Of a stretch of DNA of 64,000 nucleotides, positions 1 through 7,053 are shown piece by piece. Each line of letters begins with the position of its first letter. Position 1 is the first letter of the stretch. This stretch comes from Bradyrhizobium sp. U87765 SZCCT0048 (lineage in GTDB: Bacteria; Pseudomonadota; Alphaproteobacteria; Rhizobiales; Xanthobacteraceae), in contig NZ_JAFCMM010000001.1 in assembly GCF_018131225.1 (NCBI RefSeq), positions 2,480,001-2,544,000 of the forward strand. The letters are read 5' to 3'. The position numbers and the translations under genes are program-made. Under the pieces are notes generated by a model, which did not search any database, was not told the DNA's origin, and saw only the letters and a list, made by a program, of their open reading frames with translations.

Positions 1-660
1 GAACACGGCGAACACGCCGACCCAGCTCAGCACCGTGGTGAGCAGGCCGACAAGCACCTCGCGGCGGCCAAGCACCGCAAGATCGTCGCGCAGCTTCGAC
101 GGCGCGGGCGCGGCAGTGTCGCGTGGCACGAACGCCGCGATCACTGCGAGCGCTGCCACGCCGACCAGGGTCACCGCCCAGAAGGTCGCCCGCCAGCCAA
201 GGTCCTGCCCGAGCCAGGTGCCGAACGGCACGCCGAGGATGTTGGCGACCGTGAGACCGGTGAACATCACCGCGATCGCCGACGCCTTCTTATTGGCCGG
301 CACCAGCGAGGTCGCGACCACTGAGCCAACGCCAAAGAAGGTGCCATGGGCGAACGCGGTCAGCACGCGCGCGGCCATCAGCGTCCAGTAATCCGGCGCG
401 ATGGCGCAGGCGGCGTTGCCAACGGTAAAGATGGCCATCAGCGCCAGCAGCGCCGTCTTGCGCGGCCAGCGCGCGGTGGCGATGGTCATGATCGGTGCGC
501 CGAGCACGACGCCGAGCGCATAGCCGGAGATGAGAAGACCCGCGGCCGGGATTGAGACATGGAGATCGGCCCCGACCTGGATCAGCAGGCCCATGATGAC
601 GAATTCGGTGACGCCTATTCCGAAGGCGCCGGCGGTGAGCGCGTAGAGTGCGAGCGGCAT
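1..660 (-). CDS. MFS transporter, AraJ/arabinose-efflux-like (3' end outside window)
   Basis: The gene runs off the left edge, so only the first 220 codons are present. The protein begins MPLALYALTAGAFGIGVTEF and continues with SGYALGVVLGAPIMT, the typical first two helices and A-motif region of the DHA1 efflux group that includes AraJ and YdhP. At least six hydrophobic helices are visible. These are proton-driven inner-membrane exporters of drugs or sugars; the substrate cannot be told from sequence. It is divergent from a LysR regulator about 115 bp away, which probably controls it. The ATG at 660 is the first in-frame start before this conserved N-terminus. Confidence 0.85.
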   Translation of the reverse strand, partial: MPLALYALTAGAFGIGVTEFVIMGLLIQVGADLHVSIPAAGLLISGYALGVVLGAPIMTIATARWPRKTALLALMAIFTVGNAACAIAPDYWTLMAARVLTAFAHGTFFGVGSVVATSLVPANKKASAIAVMFTGLTVANILGVPFGTWLGQDLGWRATFWAVTLVGVAALAVIAAFVPRDTAAPAPSKLRDDLAVLGRREVLVGLLTTVLSWVGVFAVF

Positions 661-775
661 GGAAAAACCCCGGGAGATCGGCCGCAACGGAGGGCCGGTT
701 CCCCTTCCAGATGGACATCGCGCCATTCGTGAATTAGAACTACAGAAGGAAAAATATCTGTGAACTGAAATCACA

Positions 776-1681
776 ATGTCTCGGATCGAGGTCAACCGCT
801 CCGGCGAAATGGAAGTCTTTGTCCGGGTTGTCGATCTCGGCGGCTTCTCGGCCGCGGCCCGCAGCTTCCGGATGACGCCATCGGCGGTCAGCAAGCTCGT
901 CGCCCGCCTGGAAAGCCGGCTGGGGGTGCGGCTCGTCAACCGCTCGACCCGCAAGCTGCAGCTCACCCCCGAGGGCACCGCCTACTACGACCGGGCGATG
1001 CGCATCCTCGAGGACATCGACACGGCCGAACGCGAAGCGACCACCGGCGCGACGCCGCGCGGCCGGCTGCGGGTCAACACCAGCGTGCCGTTCGGCCTGC
1101 ACCGGCTGCTGCCGCTCCTGCCCGGCTTCATGCAGCGCTATCCCGATGTCCATGTCGACGTCGCGCTGACCGACACGGTGGTCGACCTGCTGGAGGAGCG
1201 TGCCGACGTAGCCATCCGGGTCGGGCCGCTGCGCGAGTCACGGCTGCTGGCACGCAAGCTCGGCGAAAGCGCGATGGTGGTGGTCGCCGCGCCGTCCTAT
1301 CTCGCGCGGCATGGCACGCCGCGGAGCCCGCAGGATCTCGAACACCACAACATGCTCGGCTTCTGCTTCACCAAGCAGATCGAGGGCTGGCCGTTTCGCG
1401 ACAGCAAGGGCGGCCACGTCTCGATCCACCCGGCCGGCAACGCGTTGGTCAGCGACGGCGAAGCGATGCAGCGGCTGGTCGCCGCCGGGCTCGGCCTCGC
1501 CCGCCTGACGCGCTTCCATGTCCAGGCGGATATCGACGCCGGCCGGCTGGTGCCGGTGCTCGAGAGCCACAATCCCGGCGATCTTGAAACGGTACACGCT
1601 GTATTCGTCGGCCACGGCGGCCAGTTGCCGGCGCGGGTGCGCGCGTTCCTCGACTATCTCGTGGAGCATGTGGAGCTCTAG
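776..1681 (+). CDS. LysR-family transcriptional regulator
   Basis: 301 residues, the normal length for the family. A winged helix-turn-helix lies at about residues 12-70 (GGFSAAARSFRMTPSAVSKL, then the RLGVRLVNRSTR wing). It is followed by a periplasmic-binding-protein-like effector domain (about 95-295). LysR proteins bind DNA as tetramers and usually act on a divergent gene, here the MFS transporter. The start is uncertain: the ATG at 776 has no clear Shine-Dalgarno, and an internal ATG at 809 (MEVFVRVVD) keeps the whole helix-turn-helix. A TGTGA-N7-TCACA palindrome ends one base before the ATG. Confidence 0.9.
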   Translation: MSRIEVNRSGEMEVFVRVVDLGGFSAAARSFRMTPSAVSKLVARLESRLGVRLVNRSTRKLQLTPEGTAYYDRAMRILEDIDTAEREATTGATPRGRLRVNTSVPFGLHRLLPLLPGFMQRYPDVHVDVALTDTVVDLLEERADVAIRVGPLRESRLLARKLGESAMVVVAAPSYLARHGTPRSPQDLEHHNMLGFCFTKQIEGWPFRDSKGGHVSIHPAGNALVSDGEAMQRLVAAGLGLARLTRFHVQADIDAGRLVPVLESHNPGDLETVHAVFVGHGGQLPARVRAFLDYLVEHVEL

Positions 1682-1692
1682 CAGATCGCCGC

Positions 1693-2889
1693 TCAGTCGG
1701 GCGCCAGCACCAGCAGGCGGCCGACCAATGCCAACGCCGTCTCCGTGGCCGGATCGGCGGAGACTACAGGCACTGCCAGGACCATGATATCGGCTGGATC
1801 GGGCGCCAGCACGATGAGATGGGTCGCGCTATGGGCCGCCAGCAGCGACACGATGCGCTCAACCGCCGGATCGGTTGGCGGCAATCCCCATGGCGCATCG
1901 GCGCGACGCAGCAGACTGCGCCGCGCCAGCAGATCACGCAGCAGCGGCGGATCGTAGTCGACGAGATCCACTTCGCGCAGCCGCCGCGCGCTCGCGAACA
2001 GCGGATGACGCGCAAGCTCGGCGATCAGACTGTCGCGGCCCTGCGCGGCAGATGCAGCAACCGAGTTAAGCAATCCCGGTGCATGGGATTCGAACAACGA
2101 GCGCAGCGCATCCACCATCAATGCGATCGCCAGGACGCCGCTGATCGCGACCGCGCAGAACCGCACCACTTGCGCGGCGTCAACCTCGCCCGCCATGAAC
2201 GACGCCGCAACGCCGAGCAGGCCTGAACTGACCAGCCGCAACGCCATCAGCATCAGCCCCTGACGCCGCGTTTCAGCGCCGCCCCCGGCGATCAGAAGCA
2301 CGGAGATCACCAACAGCGCTCCCAACGCGCCGAGACGCACGGGAATGTCTGGAAACACCACGCGAAAGTCGGTGACCGCGAACGGCATCACCACCAGCGC
2401 GCCCACGACGAGGCGCGCGATGCTGCGGTTTTCCGACGACATCAGCGTGGCCGGGTCACGCCAGGCCAGCAGCAGCGCACAGACGGCGAAGCCAGCGAGC
2501 TGGAACAACATCAGCGCGACACCGTGGAACACGACGTATGATCCACCGCCGACGAGGGCACCGAGGCCAAGCACGATGCCTCCCGCCACGGCGGCGAGCT
2601 TGACCTGGCGCGGGGCATGCCGTCGCAGCATCCCTTCGGTGACGATTAGTGCGCCGAGCGGGATCAATGCCGCCGGAACCAGCGACAGGCGGTCGAGCAG
2701 ATCGCTGCCGCTCCACCACGCGGCACTGCGCACGAAGAACAGGACCGCGACGAGGCCGAGCGCAAACAGCAGCCGCCGCGTCTGCGGGCTGTGCGCATCG
2801 CGCCGGCGCAGCGTCAGCATCGCGACGCCAAGGCCGATGGCGCCGCACAGGTTGACGATGGAATCCGCGACGATTGCCGGCGACATCAT
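1693..2889 (-). CDS. polytopic membrane protein with soluble C-terminal domain
   Basis: 398 residues starting MMSPAIVADSIVNL. Eight or nine hydrophobic helices fill residues 1-250. They are followed by about 140 mostly polar residues containing the stretch REVDLVDYDPPLLRDLLARR. I do not recognise the family. The ATG overlaps the stop of the upstream GNAT-like gene (ATGA), so the two are translationally coupled and probably work together, perhaps in modifying a membrane or lipid substrate (inference). An in-frame open stretch extends upstream to 4368, but it lies antisense or out of frame with two real genes and is not part of this protein. Confidence 0.75.
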   Translation of the reverse strand: MMSPAIVADSIVNLCGAIGLGVAMLTLRRRDAHSPQTRRLLFALGLVAVLFFVRSAAWWSGSDLLDRLSLVPAALIPLGALIVTEGMLRRHAPRQVKLAAVAGGIVLGLGALVGGGSYVVFHGVALMLFQLAGFAVCALLLAWRDPATLMSSENRSIARLVVGALVVMPFAVTDFRVVFPDIPVRLGALGALLVISVLLIAGGGAETRRQGLMLMALRLVSSGLLGVAASFMAGEVDAAQVVRFCAVAISGVLAIALMVDALRSLFESHAPGLLNSVAASAAQGRDSLIAELARHPLFASARRLREVDLVDYDPPLLRDLLARRSLLRRADAPWGLPPTDPAVERIVSLLAAHSATHLIVLAPDPADIMVLAVPVVSADPATETALALVGRLLVLAPD

Positions 2890-3938
2890 GGCGCCTCCGG
2901 ATGGGGGGCGGGGCTCTCGCGCGGCGGCTGGCGCGGCCGTAGCGCGCCGAATGGCCTCGTATCGTCGAGCCAGTGCATCAACGGCAGCAGCAGCCGCTGC
3001 AGCCCGAGCACCACCCCCGCCGCGAGCAGGCCCGGCAGCGACCTGCGCGGCACCTCGCTCAGCAGATAGCGCCGCGCTCCGCCGAGATCGATGCGGCCGA
3101 TCTGCAGGAGATCGTCGCCACGGTCGTAGTCGAGCTCGCGGGCGCAGAACGCGTTGTAACGCTCGTCGCGGTGCTTCGGCGCGTCGGCAAAGGTCTTCTT
3201 CAGTGCATCGGACCCACCGGTGTAGGCATTGGTGATGACGAAGCGCGCCTCGTCGAAGCCCGCCTCCGGACCGACGCCGAACACCTGACGATGGCGGCGG
3301 ATGATGTCGCGGCCGAGTTGCAGGTGGGCGAAACTGCGCCGCGCGGCAGGATCGGGCGACGGAAACACGTCGGAGAAGGTCTCGCCGACCATGCCGGCCA
3401 CCGCCGGCACCTGGGTGACGCTGGACATCCATTTGGGGCGCAAGCCGTCGCGCACGAACAGCACCAGAGCCGTGAGGCCATACAGCACCCAGGACAGTCC
3501 CTGCCCGCGCACCTGCGGATCCACCATCACGAGACCGAGATGCGTCACCTCGGCCGGCGCGCCGTCGAGCGTGACGTCCATCACGGCCAGCGCATTGAAT
3601 GCGATCGGCTGTCCAGTCGTCTCGTCGCAGATCAGCGTCACGATGGCGCGCGCGAGCGGCTCGCGTTCGCCTGAGAATACGCCATAGGTCAGTTCGTCCT
3701 GCGGCAGCGTCTTTGCGGCGACGGCACGAAGCTGTGCAACGAGACGCGCGAGCTCCTCCTGTGGCAACGACAGGCCCGGGCTCTCGACGATCCGGGTCTG
3801 CATCCCCGCGTGCGTGCGCAAGGTGAGATCGATGGCTGGCTGCGACAACGCGCGCAACCAGAACGCGCCCATGCCGCGCAGCCGGTCGTAGCCGGATCGA
3901 AGCCTTCCCCTGCGATCGAACTGTCGCAACGTCGCCAT
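2886..3938 (-). CDS. GNAT-fold acyltransferase-like protein
   Basis: 350 residues from the ATG at 3938 (MATLRQFDRRG). The centre carries LVMVDPQVRGQGLSWVLYGL, which matches the GNAT acetyl-CoA-binding pattern (R/Q-x-x-G-x-G/A), preceded by a beta-rich segment (PIAFNALAVMDVTLDG). A hydrophobic or amphipathic stretch near the C-terminus (LPGLLAAGVVLGLQRLLLPL) suggests membrane association. The acceptor substrate is unknown. An upstream in-frame ATG at 4070 would add 44 residues of low-complexity sequence that look untranslated. The stop overlaps the start of the following membrane protein. Confidence 0.7.
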   Translation of the reverse strand: MATLRQFDRRGRLRSGYDRLRGMGAFWLRALSQPAIDLTLRTHAGMQTRIVESPGLSLPQEELARLVAQLRAVAAKTLPQDELTYGVFSGEREPLARAIVTLICDETTGQPIAFNALAVMDVTLDGAPAEVTHLGLVMVDPQVRGQGLSWVLYGLTALVLFVRDGLRPKWMSSVTQVPAVAGMVGETFSDVFPSPDPAARRSFAHLQLGRDIIRRHRQVFGVGPEAGFDEARFVITNAYTGGSDALKKTFADAPKHRDERYNAFCARELDYDRGDDLLQIGRIDLGGARRYLLSEVPRRSLPGLLAAGVVLGLQRLLLPLMHWLDDTRPFGALRPRQPPRESPAPHPEAP

Positions 3939-4070
3939 GGCATTCCCGGAGACGTGCGGTCCAGTCCGCACGCCTCTGCTTTTTCCTGCAGGACGGCCCG
4001 TCGAGACGCAATGATCGGGACAAGGAGCCGCTATGGCAAGGTAAATGGACACTTGCAGCAATGCCACCAC

Positions 4071-4096
4071 GGGACGGCCGATCGCTCGGCCATCCC
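4071..4096 (-). terminator. possible hairpin terminator downstream of the YiaA/B-like gene
   Basis: Two 11-base arms (gggacggccga and tcggccatccc, one mismatch) flank a 4-base loop, about 30 bp past the stop of the YiaA/B-like gene. No T-run follows on the minus strand, so intrinsic termination is doubtful. Confidence 0.3.
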
Positions 4097-4124
4097 GCAG
4101 CGGTATCCAGCTGTTCCAGGCAGC

Positions 4125-4400
4125 CTACGCCGCCTTCGATGCTTCCATCAGGATGCGCTCGGCGCGGGCATCCTCGATGCGGTTGACGAGGCGGCTGCTC
4201 TCGTGGACGTCGCGCACCGTCTTGGTCATGGTGATGCAGGACTGCACCAGCATGACGATGCCCATGAGCAGGTAGCCCTTCACCCACAGGTCGAGCGGCA
4301 GGAAGTAGACGCCGCAGATGACCATCAGGAGCGAGGCGGCGAACGACACGTAGGTGAAGGTGACCCACGCGGAGGTGTGCGGCTGGGCGGTCTGGTTCAT
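4125..4400 (-). CDS. YiaA/YiaB-like two-helix inner-membrane protein
   Basis: 91 residues starting MNQTAQPHTSAWVTFTYVSF. Two transmembrane helices (about 13-32 and 40-60) are separated by a short turn with LPLDLWVKGYL, the layout of the YiaAB two-helix domain. A charged C-terminal tail (VRDVHESSRLVNRIEDARAE) follows. An AAAGGA Shine-Dalgarno precedes the ATG. It lies 34 bp behind the pspA-like gene on the same strand, so both are probably one envelope-stress transcript controlled by the divergent TetR protein. The exact function of YiaA/B proteins is not known. Confidence 0.85.
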   Translation of the reverse strand: MNQTAQPHTSAWVTFTYVSFAASLLMVICGVYFLPLDLWVKGYLLMGIVMLVQSCITMTKTVRDVHESSRLVNRIEDARAERILMEASKAA

Positions 4401-4434
4401 GGCGATATCCTTTGTCACAGGTGGTTCAAAACGA

Positions 4435-5151
4435 TCAGTCGTGGGTCTGCGGCGCAGCAGGCGACGACGCCTGCCTGGCCTTGAGGCGGGCGAGGACATC
4501 GTCCGCCGTCGCGCGCATGCGCGGCCCGAAGCCCTGCTCGGCGAGCTTCTCCGCGGTGGCGAGCGGGCCGTTGGCGGCGTCCATTTCGATCAGCGCATCG
4601 TCCGCAGCCTGCGCCTCCTGCTGGCGCTCGCGCAGGCGGGCCAGCGTCCGCTCGGCCTCCGGCAGGGTCGATTCATAGGGGCGCGCCGCCTCGATGCCGC
4701 CGCGGCGCAACGCGCGGACCGCTTCCGAGGCCCGCGCGATACGGCGGCCGCGGTCAAGCGCCGCGATTCGCACCTCGGCGCCGCTGACGTGGCGGCGTAG
4801 CCGCGCGATCTCCGTCGCGAACAGCGCCCGCGCGGTGAGCGCCGCGTCACGGTCGGCTTCGAGACCGGCGATGGCTTCCGCCGCCGCGCGGGCGAGATCC
4901 TCGCGGCCGCCGTCGAGCGCAGCGACGGCACGGGTATCCAGATCGGCGATGCGGGCTTTGGTGGCGTCGAGCCGCCGTCCTTCCTGCTGGTCCTGGGCGA
5001 TGGCGAGCGCCAGCGCCCGCTTGGCGCGCTCGACCGCCGCCGCGGCGTCGCGCATCTGCTGGTCGAGGATGAGCAGCGCCGAGCGGTCTTCCAGTTCCTC
5101 GCCGGCCGCAGCGACGCTGCCGCGGAACAACGTCAAAACCGTTTTGAACAT
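4435..5151 (-). CDS. pspA: PspA/IM30-family protein
   Basis: 238 residues, almost entirely predicted coiled coil, beginning MFKTVLTLFRGSVAAAGEEL. The N-terminal amphipathic helix, long A/E/R-rich helices and LILDQQMRDA segment are typical of PspA/IM30/Vipp1, which forms ESCRT-III-like assemblies on the inner membrane and preserves the proton gradient. The neighbours differ from the enterobacterial psp locus: no PspF, PspB or PspC, but a YiaA/B-like protein downstream and a TetR regulator divergent. Three copies of a palindrome lie in the 113 bp between the two genes, the nearest 17 bp before this start, which points to repression by that TetR protein. Confidence 0.85.
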   Translation of the reverse strand: MFKTVLTLFRGSVAAAGEELEDRSALLILDQQMRDAAAAVERAKRALALAIAQDQQEGRRLDATKARIADLDTRAVAALDGGREDLARAAAEAIAGLEADRDAALTARALFATEIARLRRHVSGAEVRIAALDRGRRIARASEAVRALRRGGIEAARPYESTLPEAERTLARLRERQQEAQAADDALIEMDAANGPLATAEKLAEQGFGPRMRATADDVLARLKARQASSPAAPQTHD

Positions 5152-5167
5152 GGGTCACTCCCTGATA

Positions 5168-5239
5168 TGAGCATCGCTCATGGAGCGAAGCTGTACCAGA
5201 ATTTGAGCGGCGCTCAAGTATTATTTTGAGCGGCGCTCA
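5168..5239. promoter_or_regulatory. three palindromic operator copies (TGAGC-N3-GCTCA)
   Basis: The 13-bp palindrome TGAGC-N3-GCTCA occurs at 5168-5180 (centre atc), 5204-5216 and 5227-5239 (centre ggc in both). All three have perfect 5-bp arms. They fill the gap between the divergent pspA-like and tetR-like genes, at 36 and 23 bp spacing. Location and symmetry fit binding sites of the adjacent TetR dimer controlling both genes. Confidence 0.7.
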
Positions 5240-5264
5240 TGGAAAAGGTTAACAAAGGTTAACA

Positions 5265-5891
5265 ATGTCCAAAACGATGGAACGACGTGACAGGCTGCGG
5301 GAGGCGCTGATCGGCGCTGCCGAGACCGTGATCGCGACCAAGGGGCTCGGCGGCCTGAAGTCGCGCGATCTTGCCCGCGAAATCGGCTGCTCCAACGGCG
5401 CGGTGTTCAACCTGGTCGAGAGCATGGACGAACTGGTGCTGCGCGTCGGTTCGCGCACGCTGGCGAGGCTCGACGCCGCACTGACCGAAGCCGAGGGCCG
5501 ACGCGCGCCTGCTCCGGGCGAGACGCTCGTCGACATCGCCGAGGCCTATTGCGCCTTTGCCGCCGAGAATCTCGAACTGTGGCGCGCACTGTTCGAGCAT
5601 CGCATGGAGCCTGGGCGCACCATTCCCGAATGGGTCATCGCCGAACAGATGCACCTGTTCCGCCACATCCACCAGCCGCTGGTCGCGCTGTTTCCGGATC
5701 GCGCACCGGCTGCACTCGGCGTTACGGCGCGCAGCCTGTTCTCCGCGGTGCATGGCATGGTCCTGCTCGGCCTCGAGCAGAAGCTGATCGCGGTGCCGAT
5801 CGATGCGCTGCGTGAGGAGATCGCGACCATGGTGCGCGCCATGATCCGCGGCCTTCTCGCCGATGCATCTCCGGCGCCGCCCGCACGTTGA
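5265..5891 (+). CDS. TetR/AcrR-family regulator of the pspA-yiaAB pair
   Basis: 208 residues. The N-terminal TetR helix-turn-helix is at about residues 10-60 (LREALIGAAETVIATKGLGG, then SRDLAREIGCSNGAVFNLVES). The all-helical ligand/dimer domain follows. The ATG at 5265 follows two tandem copies of AAAGGTTAAC (5244-5263) that supply a purine-rich ribosome site. It is divergent from the pspA-like gene, and three TGAGC-N3-GCTCA palindromes lie between them, so it probably represses both itself and the stress pair. The inducer is unknown. Its stop lies 2 bp from that of the convergent PepSY gene. Confidence 0.88.
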   Translation: MSKTMERRDRLREALIGAAETVIATKGLGGLKSRDLAREIGCSNGAVFNLVESMDELVLRVGSRTLARLDAALTEAEGRRAPAPGETLVDIAEAYCAFAAENLELWRALFEHRMEPGRTIPEWVIAEQMHLFRHIHQPLVALFPDRAPAALGVTARSLFSAVHGMVLLGLEQKLIAVPIDALREEIATMVRAMIRGLLADASPAPPAR

Positions 5892-5893
5892 CG

Positions 5894-7042
5894 TCAGGGA
5901 TTGGCCGGGCTCGGCTGCACTCTACCGCCCCTGACCAATGCCGGCGCGGCGCGCCGGCGGCGCAGCCAGAGATAGAGCCCCGTCGCCAGCACGACAATCG
6001 TAACCACGTCGAGCACCGCCCACACCACTTTCATCGGCATGCCGCCATAGTCGCCGAAATGCAGCGGCTGCGAGATCAGCAGCGTCGCGACGTACCACGG
6101 CAGGTCGCGGCTATCGGTCAGCGTGCCGGTGTCCGCATCGATCAGCGCTGGCTTGAGCAGCTTCGTCGTCAGCGGGGTGCTGCCTCGCAGAAAAACGGCA
6201 TAGTGGCTCTTGCTGCTGAACAGCGTGCCCGGGAAAGCGATGAAGGCCGGCCGCATCTGTGGCTCCCCCTGCATCGCCGTGCGCACCGCGGTCTCGACAG
6301 AGGCTGCGGCCGTCGACAGCGGCCGGTCGCGATACTGCGCCGTCATCTCGGCAAGCTGGCCGAACTGCCAGATCTTGATGACCAGATCGGCCCAGGTGTT
6401 GATGACGCCGGTTGCCCCGACCACCAGCGCCCACAGCACGAGCAGAATGCCGGCGAGATTGTGCACGTCGAGCCAGCGCACCACTCGTGGCCGCTCGCGC
6501 CGATAGGCGCCAAACCGCAACTTCCGCATCGATGGGGCATAGACCACGATCCCCGAGATGATCGCGACGCAGAACAGCAGTCCCATCAGGCCCAGGAACA
6601 GCTTGCCGGGCAGGCCCGCGAACATGTCGGTGTGCAGCTTGAGCATGATGTAGGTGAAGCGCCCGGTGACATCGGGCGCGTCGAGATAGGCTCCGGTATG
6701 CGCGTCCATCCGGATGATGCGATTGTTGCTGGGGTCGACATCGATGCTCTTGCCGACACTCAACATCACCGCGTTGCGGTCGTCCGGATCCCAGATCAGA
6801 AAGTGCAGCACTTGGCCCGGCACGGTCGCCATGCCTGCGGCGACCAGCAGGTCGAGGTTGACCAGCGGTGTGCCCTCGGCCACCTCCGCCGCCTTCACCT
6901 GCGTGTGCAGCAGATCGTCGATCTCGTCATGGAAGATCAGCGGCAGGCCGGTGATGCAGAGCAGCAGCATGAATGCCGTGCAGACGATGCTGGACCATTT
7001 GTGGATCCAGATCCAGCGGCGAAGGGAGGCATGGTTGCCCAT
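5894..7042 (-). CDS. PepSY-associated TM protein (putative siderophore/ferric reductase, PiuB-like)
   Basis: 382 residues from MGNHASLRRWIWIHKWSSIV. The N-terminal helix with W-x-H-K-W, two PepSY-like periplasmic segments and about four transmembrane helices (for example GLMGLLFCVAIISGIVVYAP and VVWAVLDVVTIVVLATGLYL) match the PepSY-TM family found beside siderophore receptors. Those proteins are thought to reduce ferric siderophores at the inner membrane. It starts 11 bp after the stop of the TonB-dependent receptor and is in operon with it. The longer form from 7111 would overlap the receptor and is unlikely. Confidence 0.88.
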   Translation of the reverse strand: MGNHASLRRWIWIHKWSSIVCTAFMLLLCITGLPLIFHDEIDDLLHTQVKAAEVAEGTPLVNLDLLVAAGMATVPGQVLHFLIWDPDDRNAVMLSVGKSIDVDPSNNRIIRMDAHTGAYLDAPDVTGRFTYIMLKLHTDMFAGLPGKLFLGLMGLLFCVAIISGIVVYAPSMRKLRFGAYRRERPRVVRWLDVHNLAGILLVLWALVVGATGVINTWADLVIKIWQFGQLAEMTAQYRDRPLSTAAASVETAVRTAMQGEPQMRPAFIAFPGTLFSSKSHYAVFLRGSTPLTTKLLKPALIDADTGTLTDSRDLPWYVATLLISQPLHFGDYGGMPMKVVWAVLDVVTIVVLATGLYLWLRRRRAAPALVRGGRVQPSPANP

Positions 7043-7053
7043 CGTTCGCGCCC

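Noticed and set aside
759..775. CRP binding site
   Set aside because: The arms match TGTGA/TCACA but the spacing is 7 rather than 6, and the site abuts the start codon.
1693..4368. Single 891-codon open frame on the minus strand
   Set aside because: Its first 490 codons are low-complexity sequence overlapping the GNAT-like and YiaA/B genes in other frames. The real gene starts at 2889.
5247..5261. Possible CtrA site (TTAA pair) before the TetR gene
   Set aside because: The spacer is 6 bases, not 7, and the pair is explained by a 10-bp tandem repeat.
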